From Plantactinospora mayteni (GTDB lineage: Bacteria > Actinomycetota > Actinomycetes > Mycobacteriales > Micromonosporaceae): 64,000 bases of DNA. Both the position numbers and the translations under genes were made by a program. Numbering within the stretch: position 1 is the stretch's first letter; every line of letters begins with the position of its first letter. The stretch lies in the NCBI RefSeq assembly GCF_016862935.1, contig NZ_BONX01000050.1, forward strand, positions 57,896 through 121,895, in the 5' to 3' direction. Below the pieces are notes generated by a model. That model saw only the letters and a program-made list of their open reading frames with translations. It was not told the DNA's origin and ran no database searches. This document shows, in pieces, positions 1 through 8,779 of the stretch.

Positions 1-140
1 TGGGACCTGACGGGTGGGACGCGACGAGGCACCTGGCAGCCGGTCTGGGGCGGCCGGGTTCGGGGATTCGGGACGCCGCCGTCTCACCCGAAGGGCTTAC
101 AGAAGCCGGAAACAGCGCCGACGCCGGCGATCGGCGGCGG

Positions 141-1112
141 TCAGCGTACGGTGAGGAGGTCCTCGAAGATCTTCACCAGTTCGGGCCGGTCGAACGGACC
201 GACGTGCGGCGCCGCGACTGTCCGTACGTCTGTCGGGTTGCCGGGCGTCAGCCGGTCGGCCTCGGCGATGAACCGGTCCTGTAGCGCCAACGGAATCAAC
301 CGGTCCCGGCTGAACCGCACATAGGTACGGGGAATCGATCCCCAACTGTGCGCCTTCCCCCGTCCGTCCGCCATCGGGATGCTGGCGGTCTCGTCCGGCT
401 GGAACATGTTCAACAGCCGGCTCACGGCAGCGTCGGAGAAGCCGCCGGCCAGGCACTCCCGGACACCGTCGAATACCGACGGGTCGGCCGAGCGCCAGTT
501 GATCCGGGTCACGCCGAGCACCGCAGGATCACCGACCGTCATCGCCGGCATCAGGTGTACCAGGCTTTCGCTGTTCTCCGGCGTCTCGAGGTAGGCGACC
601 ATGTTCGGCAGGTCCACGCAGCAGTACGCCGAGACGTAGACGACCCGGTCGAGTAGCTCGGGGATGGCGTTACCGACTCTGCTCACGGTGACACCGCCCT
701 GGCTGGCGCCGGCCAGGATCACCGGACCACGACGGCGGGCCCGGCGTACCACGTCCACCACTCGTTCGACGTAGTCGTCGATGGTGAATCCGGCGAGCGG
801 GGAGGGTTCGACCGCGAGTGTGGCAAGGTCCTGCGGTGCCTGGTAGGAGCGGGGAAAGAATGCTTCGTCGCCGTGCCCCGGCAGGTCGACACCGATCGCG
901 CGGTGCCCGCGCAACGTCAGTTCGGTGAACAGTCCGGTGGCGAAGGACATCGAGGAGTGGGTGCCGTGTACGAACACCAGGGTCGGCGCTCGTCGATCCC
1001 TCCGGTCGTCGACACCAGCCATCGCGGCGCTCTGGCCCGCCCACGCACCGGCCAGCCCTCCGCTGACCGCAGCGGCGCCACGGAGGACATCTCGTCGGCT
1101 CTTCTGAATCAT
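141..1112 (-). CDS. Tat-exported alpha/beta hydrolase
   Basis: A 323-residue secreted or cell-envelope alpha/beta-fold hydrolase. The N-terminus carries a twin-arginine motif (SRRDVLRG, residues 5-12) followed by an Ala/Gly-rich hydrophobic stretch ending near residue 32, so export in folded form by Tat is expected. The oxyanion-hole strand VFVHGTHSS (about 47-54) and the nucleophile elbow GASQGG (135-140, Ser137) are clear; a C-terminal APHVGPF supplies the likely catalytic His. Substrate is not predictable; plant and bacterial esterases of the methyl-esterase/hydroxynitrile-lyase type look similar. No Shine-Dalgarno is seen before the ATG; instead a -10-like TAGCGT lies exactly 6 nt upstream (plus-strand 1119-1124), fitting a leaderless mRNA. 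It is transcribed away from the next gene and seems monocistronic. Confidence 0.85.
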   Translation of the reverse strand: MIQKSRRDVLRGAAAVSGGLAGAWAGQSAAMAGVDDRRDRRAPTLVFVHGTHSSMSFATGLFTELTLRGHRAIGVDLPGHGDEAFFPRSYQAPQDLATLAVEPSPLAGFTIDDYVERVVDVVRRARRRGPVILAGASQGGVTVSRVGNAIPELLDRVVYVSAYCCVDLPNMVAYLETPENSESLVHLMPAMTVGDPAVLGVTRINWRSADPSVFDGVRECLAGGFSDAAVSRLLNMFQPDETASIPMADGRGKAHSWGSIPRTYVRFSRDRLIPLALQDRFIAEADRLTPGNPTDVRTVAAPHVGPFDRPELVKIFEDLLTVR

Positions 1113-1320
1113 GATGCCACGCTATCGGCGCAGCTCAGGACCCAGATAGCCAGCAAACTCCCCAAAGGTCGGTAGACCTAACACCACTCCTTCGAGTCCA
1201 AACAGGACGCCGTCGACGCACTCTCCCCGCCGGTCCAGGGCCCGCCACGGGTACGCCGGGCGACGACACCGGCCACCCGGGTCGACCGGCGTTGTCGCCC
1301 CGTTCCTTTAGCATCGCCCG

Positions 1321-2571
1321 GTGCCGCACGAGGACGTCACCCTGACCGATCCCGGCTCGCCGAAGCCGAGACACTGCCGGCTCCAGCTCGCCGGCAGCCG
1401 ATTGACCCGGACGAGCTGGACGGGCGGGAGCAAGCCGCGCGAGACGGTACTCGACTTCGACGACGACCACGCGGCGGAACGGGCCTTCGGCCAGGAGAAG
1501 GACAAGCGGCTGCGCGGCGGTTTCGTCCTGCTCCGCGTACCGGCCACCGCCGTCCCCGGCGACGTCGTCCTGGAGACCATCGCGCCGAACCGCTCCACGT
1601 CCACCGCCTTCGACCTGCACCCGGACGGCGGCACCCTCGCCGTCGGCACGATGCTGAAGGAGGGGTACGGAGCCGAGATCCATCTGGTCGACGTCGGGAC
1701 GGGCCAGCGGCGGCTGGTACAGAGCGAGCCGGCCGGTGACCGCCAGACGTTCCTGCACGCCGTACTCTTCGACGCCGACGGCACCAGCCTGGTATTCGCG
1801 CTGAACGAGCAGACCTGGCGGCTGGACCTGCGTACCGGCGAGAAGCGGCTGCTCGCGGACTACACCCGGCAGAGCTGGTCGGATCGGACACTCAACCCGT
1901 TCTGCGTCCGGCCGGCCTGGGACGCGGCCCGTCGCCGCCTACTCCTCTTCGACTCGGCGGACCGGGCGCGGGTGCTCGACGCGGACGGCGCTGAACTGTT
2001 CGAGTTGTCGACCACGGCACGGAGTACGGAGTGCCGGGCCGGCGCCCTCTCGCCATCCGGGCGGCTGCTGGCGCTGTACCGGCCGAGTCGGGGGATCGTC
2101 TACGGCCATGCCGACGCGGCACACGACCAGACCAACGAGATCGAGGTCTGGGACGTCGACGAGCAACGGCTGCGTACCCGGATCCCGGTCCCGCCGTCGC
2201 TCCAGTTCACCGTCGTGGGCTTCGACCCGACCGAGACGCTGCTGGTCGGAAACGTCAACCACGCGGAGGGGCCGTGCGGCGTCTCCATCGAGACCGGCCG
2301 CCTGTGCTGGGCGTTTCCGGACCCCACCGGCCGGACGGACCGCTGGCAGACCTGCTTCGGCTGGAGCTACTCGCCGGATGGCCAACTCCTGGCTGTCGGC
2401 GACCGGGGGCACGGCGCCCTGCGCCTGTACCGGGCCGACACGCGGGACCCGGCCGAGGTCGTACCGCAGGGCCAGGACTGGCAGCGGGTCTACCGGATCG
2501 TCTTCTCCCGCGACGGCGGGCTGATGGCGACGGGCGGGGACACCGGCCGACTCGTCGTCCGCAGGCTCTGA
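1321..2571 (+). CDS. WGR-like/WD40-type beta-propeller protein
   Basis: A 416-residue soluble protein without signal peptide. The first 70 residues resemble a degenerate WGR domain: a strand ending TSWTGG where WGR proteins have W-G-R-x-G, then DFDDDHAAERAFGQEK and KRLRGG, like the usual AxxxFxxxxxxKxxxGY. The rest is a repeat protein with propeller-blade signatures such as HPDGGTLAVG, SPSGRLLALY, SPDGQLLAVGD and SRDGGLMATGG, each followed by a strand and often a W/L-D-V pair. Such propellers usually bind proteins or act as sensors. It lies 176 bp before a co-directional STAND/CHAT operon and may belong to it functionally. Start is GTG with -10-like TAGCAT 6 nt upstream and no Shine-Dalgarno, suggesting a leaderless transcript. 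The WGR assignment is inference; the propeller is well supported. Confidence 0.7.
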   Translation: MPHEDVTLTDPGSPKPRHCRLQLAGSRLTRTSWTGGSKPRETVLDFDDDHAAERAFGQEKDKRLRGGFVLLRVPATAVPGDVVLETIAPNRSTSTAFDLHPDGGTLAVGTMLKEGYGAEIHLVDVGTGQRRLVQSEPAGDRQTFLHAVLFDADGTSLVFALNEQTWRLDLRTGEKRLLADYTRQSWSDRTLNPFCVRPAWDAARRRLLLFDSADRARVLDADGAELFELSTTARSTECRAGALSPSGRLLALYRPSRGIVYGHADAAHDQTNEIEVWDVDEQRLRTRIPVPPSLQFTVVGFDPTETLLVGNVNHAEGPCGVSIETGRLCWAFPDPTGRTDRWQTCFGWSYSPDGQLLAVGDRGHGALRLYRADTRDPAEVVPQGQDWQRVYRIVFSRDGGLMATGGDTGRLVVRRL

Positions 2572-2747
2572 ACAGTCGCCGACCCGACAGGTCGGTGACG
2601 ACCCCATCACCCAGACGGCTGATTGTCATTGCTTGATTGGCCAAGCGTCAAACCACACCCTGGCCTATTCAGGGGCTAAAGGGATCCGATGACTGGCTTA
2701 CATTTGCCGGCAGCCCCCATCATGGAGCCACCAAGAGGGGAGCTCCG

Positions 2748-5318
2748 ATGCGAACAGGGCCGCGATTCCTCCTTACCCTGGCCGGAATTCTGATCTTAGC
2801 GATATTGCCCACCCTGCTCGGCTCCTGGCCGGCAGTGGTCAAGATTGTCGCGGCGGCCGGCGTCGGGGCATTCCTGATGTTCCTGGTCCTCGCGCTCAGC
2901 CGGCGCCAGCGTGCCGCCACCCCACCGGTCGCGGTCGTGCCGGGTGGCCTCGAACGCATCGCCGACCGGGACCGGCAGCACCCGGTCGTCCCGGCCGAGC
3001 TTCCACCTCCTGGCCTGCTGATCGGGCGGGACGAAGCACTGGACCGGATGCGCGACCACCTGGCCAGGCCGACCGACGACACACCCGGCCCGCAGTTGAT
3101 CGTGCTGCACGGCAAGCCGGGGGTCGGCAAGACCGCTCTTGCCGTACACCTGGCTCATCGGGTTGCGGCGGAATATCCGGACGGTCAACTGCTGTTCCGA
3201 TTCGATCCCTCGGACGGCAGAACGGTGGAGGAACAGCTCGACGGATTCGTCTGGGCGTTACTGAATGGTCCGAAGGACGTCAAACCGGAACCGGCGGACT
3301 ACCAGCGCTGGTACCACGAACGGACCCTCCGTCGACAGGTCCTGGTGATCCTCGACGATGTCGAAAACGCCGACCAGATTCTCCCGCTCCTGCCGGCCGG
3401 GCGTCAGTGCCTGACCATCGTCACGGCCGAACACGACCTTCCCGAGCTGCGCGATCGCTTTCCACACCTGCTCAGCCTGCCGGTGGCCCCGCTGGACACC
3501 GAGGCCGCCACCCAACTGCTGCACCAACTGGTCGGCGGCGACCGGGTGTCGCACGATTCCGAACCGGCCCGGCTGATCGTGGCCGCGTCCGGCGGCTACC
3601 CGGTCGCACTCTCCATCGCCGGCGCCGTCCTCGCCGGCCGTCGCAACTGGACGCTGGACATCGCCGTACGCCGGATGCGCGAGTCCGCCCCGGACCGGGT
3701 GGCAAAGTCCGACCTCCCGTTCCGGGGCATCCTCGACCTGGCGTACGCGCTGCTCACCCGCGCCGAGCAGAACGCCCTCCTGCTGCTCGGGCTGGCCGGG
3801 CGGCGTCAGGTCCAGCCGTGGCTGCTCGCCGCCATGCTGCGTGGGCAGCAGTCAGCCGGACAGCAGCCAGTCGGGCAGCAGGCGGCCGGACAGCAGCTAG
3901 CCGGACAGCAGGCGGCCGGGCAGGCTGACCGGCCGAGCGAGCCCGGGACCGAGCAGCAGCAGCCGGGTCTGGCCGCGCGACTGCTCGACCGGCTGGCCCT
4001 GGCCCGCTTCGCCGACCGGCAGGTGGACGACGAGTCGGGGGTCTCGACGTACACGCTGCCGCACTACACCCGGGTGTACGCGGCCGAGCGGATGCGTACG
4101 GCGCTGCCGGCGACGACCCGGGCGAGCGTGCTGCGTGCGCTACAGGCCGAGCGGGTCGGGCGGCACGCCCGGGACGTGCAGAGACTGCTCGGCCAGACCG
4201 TCTACCAGCAGTTCGACGAGGGGCGGCTCAACGAGGCCCTGGAGAGCGCCCGGGAACTGCTGGCGTGGTGCCGGGAGGACACCACCGGCACGGTCTCGGC
4301 GGCCGACGAGAACGCGGCCCGGGTCCGGGAGGGACTGGTGCACGTCGCCCTCGGCGAGGTGGTGGCCGAGTTCGGCTGGATCGACGCCGCCGCGGCGTAC
4401 GCCGCGAACGCCAGCGAGCTGAGCAGCTATCCCCTGGTCCGGGCGCGTGCGCTCCGGCTCTCCGGGCATCTGCGCCTGACCCAGCGGCAGTTCGCCGAGG
4501 CCGGCGCGGACCTCGACGGCGCCCTCGCGGCGGTCCGGCAGACCGACGACGACGGGGAACGACTCCGGGTACTGCGCGAGCAGATCATGTCGCAGGCGTT
4601 GCAGGGCAACTGCGCCCAGGGCCGGGCGTACGCGAAACAGGCGGGCGAGCTCTGCGACCGACGCGGCGGCGCCGCGCTGCGTGAGCGGCCGGGCATCCTG
4701 CTCGCCGAGGCGATGGTGGAGCAGCTGTGCGGTGACCCGGAGAAGGCTCGGAGCCTGCTCACCGAGGCGGAGCAACTGACCGCCGATCCCGAGGCGCACC
4801 AGCAACTCCGCTGCTGCTGGATCCGCCTGCAACACGCCATGCTCCTGCTCCAGATCGAGAAGTTCGACCAGAGCCGGGAGTTCAGCCTGACCGCGTTGGC
4901 CGGGTTCACGAGCCTGCGGCACCGGTACGGCGCCGGGCACGCCCGGCTGGCGCTCGGTCGGGCGTACCTGGCCGAGCAGAACCTGCTGCGGGCGATTCCG
5001 CTGCTGGAGGAGTCCCACGGCACGTTACGGCGCTGTGGTGACCGGTGGATCATGACCGAGTCCGCGACGACGCTGGCCGAGGCGTACCACCTGGACGGGC
5101 GGGTGCAGGAGGCGAGTTCGCTGCTCAGGGCGGCCCGGCAGGCGTACACGAAGGTCGGGGACACCTACGGTCAGTGGCTGACCGCACGGCTGCTCTGGGA
5201 GGTGGAGTCCAAGGAGCGGACGGGCGGCGAGGGCCAGGGCAGCCGGGTGGGTGCCGTCATACGCCGCCGACCGGCGCGTACCGTCCGCCCCGCCGTGCTG
5301 ACCGTCGGCACAAGATGA
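2748..5318 (+). CDS. Membrane-anchored STAND NTPase (NB-ARC + TPR)
   Basis: First gene of a four-gene overlapping operon. I chose ATG 2748 (856 aa) because a strong GAGGGGAG ribosome site precedes it and the longer frame has no such site. Residues 1-55 hold two hydrophobic helices (LLTLAGILILAILPTLLG and a second near 27-48), so the protein is probably anchored with its bulk in the cytoplasm. The NB-ARC ATPase follows: Walker A GKPGVGKT (122-129), Walker B VLVILDDV (about 198-205) and a GYPVAL motif in place of GLPLAL. Residues 365-395 are a Gln/Gly-rich linker made of five GQQxx repeats. From about 450 to the end is alpha-helical TPR-like sequence, the usual sensor part. STAND proteins bind ATP, oligomerise on sensing a signal and recruit effectors. 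The stop overlaps the next start (ATGA). Confidence 0.85.
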   Translation: MRTGPRFLLTLAGILILAILPTLLGSWPAVVKIVAAAGVGAFLMFLVLALSRRQRAATPPVAVVPGGLERIADRDRQHPVVPAELPPPGLLIGRDEALDRMRDHLARPTDDTPGPQLIVLHGKPGVGKTALAVHLAHRVAAEYPDGQLLFRFDPSDGRTVEEQLDGFVWALLNGPKDVKPEPADYQRWYHERTLRRQVLVILDDVENADQILPLLPAGRQCLTIVTAEHDLPELRDRFPHLLSLPVAPLDTEAATQLLHQLVGGDRVSHDSEPARLIVAASGGYPVALSIAGAVLAGRRNWTLDIAVRRMRESAPDRVAKSDLPFRGILDLAYALLTRAEQNALLLLGLAGRRQVQPWLLAAMLRGQQSAGQQPVGQQAAGQQLAGQQAAGQADRPSEPGTEQQQPGLAARLLDRLALARFADRQVDDESGVSTYTLPHYTRVYAAERMRTALPATTRASVLRALQAERVGRHARDVQRLLGQTVYQQFDEGRLNEALESARELLAWCREDTTGTVSAADENAARVREGLVHVALGEVVAEFGWIDAAAAYAANASELSSYPLVRARALRLSGHLRLTQRQFAEAGADLDGALAAVRQTDDDGERLRVLREQIMSQALQGNCAQGRAYAKQAGELCDRRGGAALRERPGILLAEAMVEQLCGDPEKARSLLTEAEQLTADPEAHQQLRCCWIRLQHAMLLLQIEKFDQSREFSLTALAGFTSLRHRYGAGHARLALGRAYLAEQNLLRAIPLLEESHGTLRRCGDRWIMTESATTLAEAYHLDGRVQEASSLLRAARQAYTKVGDTYGQWLTARLLWEVESKERTGGEGQGSRVGAVIRRRPARTVRPAVLTVGTR
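3843..3917 (+). repeat. 15-bp tandem repeat inside STAND gene
   Basis: Five units of 15 bp with consensus GGRCAGCAGNNNGCC, in frame, encode GQQSA, GQQPV, GQQAA, GQQLA and GQQAA. It lies in the linker between the ATPase domain and the TPR region, so gain or loss of units would change linker length without a frameshift. Confidence 0.9.
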
Positions 5319-8300
5319 TCATCGGTGACGGCGCCCGGTCGACCGGGCGGGCGCCGCTGCGCCTGCGGCTCCAGCGGTTTCGTCGCCGAGCGGCCCGGTT
5401 CCGCCTCTGGGCCGGTGCCTCCTTCACGGGCCTGTCGGTCATCCTGAGCACGGTCTACGAGAACATCCCGATCCGGCTCCAGTATGTCGCCCTGGGCCTG
5501 CTCAGCGCCTCCGGAGCCGTCGCCGTCCTGCTACTGGAGCCGCCGGAGGCGCGCGAGTCCAGCAAGCCGGGCACGCCCCGGGCCGGCGCCGGCCCGACCC
5601 GCGGCGCCGGCCGGATCCCGCTGCCGACCCGCCCGGCGCGGCCCGGCGGGCCGTCCGGGCCGGGTGCCCCGGAGCGGACCCTCGAACCGGTACGCCGGCG
5701 GCTGCGCTGGCGGGTCGGACGGCGTCGGGTCGAGGCGGTACCCACGTTGCCGCCCCGGGACGTGCTGTTCCGGGGACGCGGCCGGGAGCTTGCCGAACTG
5801 CGTGAACAGCACGACCGGCAGCGCGCCGCACGGCCGTGGTCGACCCGGCGGCCCAGGTTCTGGCGGAACGGCTCGGCCGACCGGCAGGCCGACACCGGCC
5901 CGGTCGTACTGCGGGTGCACGGCATGCCCGGCGTCGGCAAGAGCGCGCTCGTCGACGAGCTGGCCCGGGACCTGGCCGCCCAGTATCCGCACGGCCAGGT
6001 GTACGTGAGCATGGGCACCGGCTCCGCCGCCCGTCCCCCGCACGAGATCCTCCAGGAGCTGCTGCTCGCGCTCGGCTGGCGCAACCGCGAGATCCCCCCG
6101 ACCACCACCGCGCGGGCCACCGTCCTCCGCTCGCTGACGGTACGGAAGCGGATCCTGTTCATCTTCGACGCGGCCCGCAACGCCGAGCAGGTCCGGCTGA
6201 TCATGCCGAACGACCCGGCCACCGCCGTACTGATCACCAGCCGGCGGGACCTGCTCTGGCCGGACCACCTGCCGACCCCGTCGTACCATCTCCAGTTGCC
6301 CAGTGAGGACGACGCGCTCGACATGTTCGGCGCGGTGTCGAACCTGCCGGACGGCATCCGCCCCGAATGCGTCGCCGAGATCGTCAGCTACTGCGACCGG
6401 CTGCCGCTCGCCATCCGCGCCGCCGCCGAACGGGTGGCCGACGACCACGCCGACGCCTGCCAGATCGCCGGGCTGCTCCGGGGCGAGCGGTCCCGGCTCG
6501 GCTGGCTGGTCCGGCCGGGGCGGGCGCTGCACGGGCACCTGCTGACGGAATACGGCCGGCTGCTCCCGCCGGAGCAGGAGGCGCTGGCGATGCTCGCGCT
6601 GATCCCGTCGGCGACCTTCGTACCCTGGGTGCTGGCGCCGATGATGGAGTTGCCGGTGGACGAGGCGGAGGCGCTGGTCGACCGGCTCGCCGCGGCCCAA
6701 CTGCTGCACGACCACGGCATGGACGACGTCGAGCGGGTGGCCCGGTACGGCTTCCACCCGCTGGTCCGGCTCTTCGCGCTGGAGCAGGCGGCACGGATCG
6801 ACCAGAAGACGGTCGACGCCGCGTTCGCCCGACTGGACGAGGCGTACCTGGACGCGGTGGCCGCCGCGCTGACCGTGCTGAATCCGGAGTTCACCGTCGA
6901 GGTGCCGTCGCACTGGCTGGGCCGCAACTCGACGCTGCCCAAACGGATCGCCGACAACCCGCAGCGCTGGGTGCGCTCGGAATATCCCAACCTGCTCCGG
7001 CTGATCAACTCCGCCCGTACCCCGGACAGCGTCCGGTGGCGGATCGGCGCCTGGCTGGACGGCTGCGTACCGGCCGAGCTGACCGCCCGGGAGACCCTGA
7101 ACGGCTACGACAGCGCGGTCCTGGCCGCCGAGAACGAGCGGGAGTCGCTCGGTCTGGTCGACGTACTGCTCGGCAAGGGCACCTTCCTGGTGGCGATCGA
7201 GCGGTACGCGGACGCGGAACGGACCTTCGACCGGGCGCTGGCGCACTGCGAGCAACTGCGCCGCCGCGCGGAGGAGCAGGACGACGAGGCCGCCCTGCTC
7301 GAAGTGATGCGCCGGTTCGTCAGCATCCGGCGCAAGACCGGCGAGGCGTACCTCCAGGCCGCCCACTACCGGCAGGCGATCGAGGCGCTGGAGGACGCGT
7401 ACCGGCACGCCGAGCGGAGCGACGACCTCTCCGAGCAGCGGCTGATCGCCGAGCGGCGGCTGATCCAGGTGCTGCTCGGCGAGGTGCACCACGTGGACAC
7501 GCCGGAGGCGGCAAAGGACGAACTGCACGACCCCCGGGTACCGGACGCGACCCGCTACCGGATCCTGCTCTCCCTCGCCGAGGGTGCCCGGCGACGCGGC
7601 GACTGGAACACCGCCGACGAGTACTTCGCCGAGACCCTGGAACTCGTGGAGAGCGACCAGCGCCGCCGGGCCACCGTGCAGTACCGGATGGCCCGGGCCC
7701 TGCTCGGCCGGGCGCTGGCGGCCGACGGGCACCCGGACGGGGCCGGCCCGCTGTCGGCTCGCCCCGGGCTGGCGGTACGCGCGGCCCGCCGGGCCGCCTC
7801 GGCGGCGGTCATCTTCCAGCAGATGGGCAACCCCGTCGGCGAGGTACGCGCGTACTGCATGCTGGCTCGGGCCGTCCTCGCGCTGCACCGCTGGGTGGAG
7901 GCGGAACGGCTGGCGCACGTCGCCGCCAGCAAACTCGACCGGCTGCACTCCGCCGGTGAGTCACCGGAGATGCTCGCGCCGCTGGCCGCCCGGCTGGACC
8001 GGCTCCGTGGCGAACTGCGGCTGCGGGCCGGCGACCAGGAGAGCGCCCGGCACCTGCTGATGACCTCCGCCGCGACGTTCGCCGGCGAGGAGGACTGGGC
8101 GGCGCTGCGCGACGTGCTCCGCTCGCTGGAGCACGGTCGGCCGCCGGGGTACTACCGGCCGGCCGAGCCCGCCCAGGATGCCGACGACCCGCTGACCGTC
8201 CGGAACGGATATCCGGCGCTGCCGGCCGGTCCGGTCAGCCTGTCGCCGGCCGCGACCGAGCAGTTGGCGGCCCGGGTCACCAGCTCGGTCAGCGGGCGGC

Positions 8301-8779
8301 TCCAGGCGGAGATCCGGCAGGCCCTGGTCCCGGCTCCGGTGGCCGCCTTCCGAGGTGCGGTCGGGGTGCACCTGGACGGGGCCGAGGAGGCGCCGGCCGG
8401 CGAGGGCGAACCGCCGCTCTGGCGGGTACCGGTCGGGCGGCGCTGCGAACTCACCGTGCTGGTGGTGACCGGGCACCGGCCGTACGCGGACGACGCCCAG
8501 CGGCCGACGATGGCCGCGCCCCGGCTCTGGCTGCCGGCCGAGACGACGGGTACGGCGGCCGAGGAGGTCGAGCTGACAGTGCTGGTCGACGCCCCGTTCG
8601 TCGAGGTGGCCGCACCGGAACTGACCGTCAACTGCCCGACCGAGAACGCCCGGGTACAGCACCGCAGCGGTCTGCTCTTCGACGAGCCGGGGACGCACCA
8701 CGTGCGGGTGACCCTGCTCTCCTCGGCCCGGCTGGTGCAGTCGCTACCACTGCGGATCGAGGCGGTCGGGGATGCCTGA
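5315..8779 (+). CDS. Second membrane-anchored STAND NTPase (NB-ARC + TPR)
   Basis: A 1154-residue protein whose ATG overlaps the upstream stop as ATGA; this start is preferred to an in-frame one 270 bp earlier inside the previous gene. Residues 30-75 contain two hydrophobic segments (LWAGASFTGLSVILSTVY; YVALGLLSASGAVAVLLL) followed by a Pro/Arg/Gly-rich linker. Walker A is GMPGVGKS (203-210), Walker B RILFIFDAA, then VLITSRRDLLW, a typical NB-ARC sensor strand, and DRLPLAI for the GLPL motif. The C-terminal half is TPR-like with regular helical repeats; the last 170 residues become beta-rich (ELTVLVVTG, VELTVLVDAPF, HHVRVTLLS), a possible extra sensor or adaptor domain. It differs clearly from the preceding STAND protein, so the pair may form a hetero-oligomer or sense different cues. 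Overlaps the next gene by 8 bp. Confidence 0.85.
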   Translation: MIIGDGARSTGRAPLRLRLQRFRRRAARFRLWAGASFTGLSVILSTVYENIPIRLQYVALGLLSASGAVAVLLLEPPEARESSKPGTPRAGAGPTRGAGRIPLPTRPARPGGPSGPGAPERTLEPVRRRLRWRVGRRRVEAVPTLPPRDVLFRGRGRELAELREQHDRQRAARPWSTRRPRFWRNGSADRQADTGPVVLRVHGMPGVGKSALVDELARDLAAQYPHGQVYVSMGTGSAARPPHEILQELLLALGWRNREIPPTTTARATVLRSLTVRKRILFIFDAARNAEQVRLIMPNDPATAVLITSRRDLLWPDHLPTPSYHLQLPSEDDALDMFGAVSNLPDGIRPECVAEIVSYCDRLPLAIRAAAERVADDHADACQIAGLLRGERSRLGWLVRPGRALHGHLLTEYGRLLPPEQEALAMLALIPSATFVPWVLAPMMELPVDEAEALVDRLAAAQLLHDHGMDDVERVARYGFHPLVRLFALEQAARIDQKTVDAAFARLDEAYLDAVAAALTVLNPEFTVEVPSHWLGRNSTLPKRIADNPQRWVRSEYPNLLRLINSARTPDSVRWRIGAWLDGCVPAELTARETLNGYDSAVLAAENERESLGLVDVLLGKGTFLVAIERYADAERTFDRALAHCEQLRRRAEEQDDEAALLEVMRRFVSIRRKTGEAYLQAAHYRQAIEALEDAYRHAERSDDLSEQRLIAERRLIQVLLGEVHHVDTPEAAKDELHDPRVPDATRYRILLSLAEGARRRGDWNTADEYFAETLELVESDQRRRATVQYRMARALLGRALAADGHPDGAGPLSARPGLAVRAARRAASAAVIFQQMGNPVGEVRAYCMLARAVLALHRWVEAERLAHVAASKLDRLHSAGESPEMLAPLAARLDRLRGELRLRAGDQESARHLLMTSAATFAGEEDWAALRDVLRSLEHGRPPGYYRPAEPAQDADDPLTVRNGYPALPAGPVSLSPAATEQLAARVTSSVSGRLQAEIRQALVPAPVAAFRGAVGVHLDGAEEAPAGEGEPPLWRVPVGRRCELTVLVVTGHRPYADDAQRPTMAAPRLWLPAETTGTAAEEVELTVLVDAPFVEVAAPELTVNCPTENARVQHRSGLLFDEPGTHHVRVTLLSSARLVQSLPLRIEAVGDA

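Noticed and set aside
1..140. Gene at the left edge
   Set aside because: No frame with plausible protein sequence; only downstream sequence of the hydrolase gene.
5045..5314. Longer N-terminus for the second STAND protein
   Set aside because: It would lie wholly inside the previous gene; the ATGA overlap gives a better start before the membrane helices.
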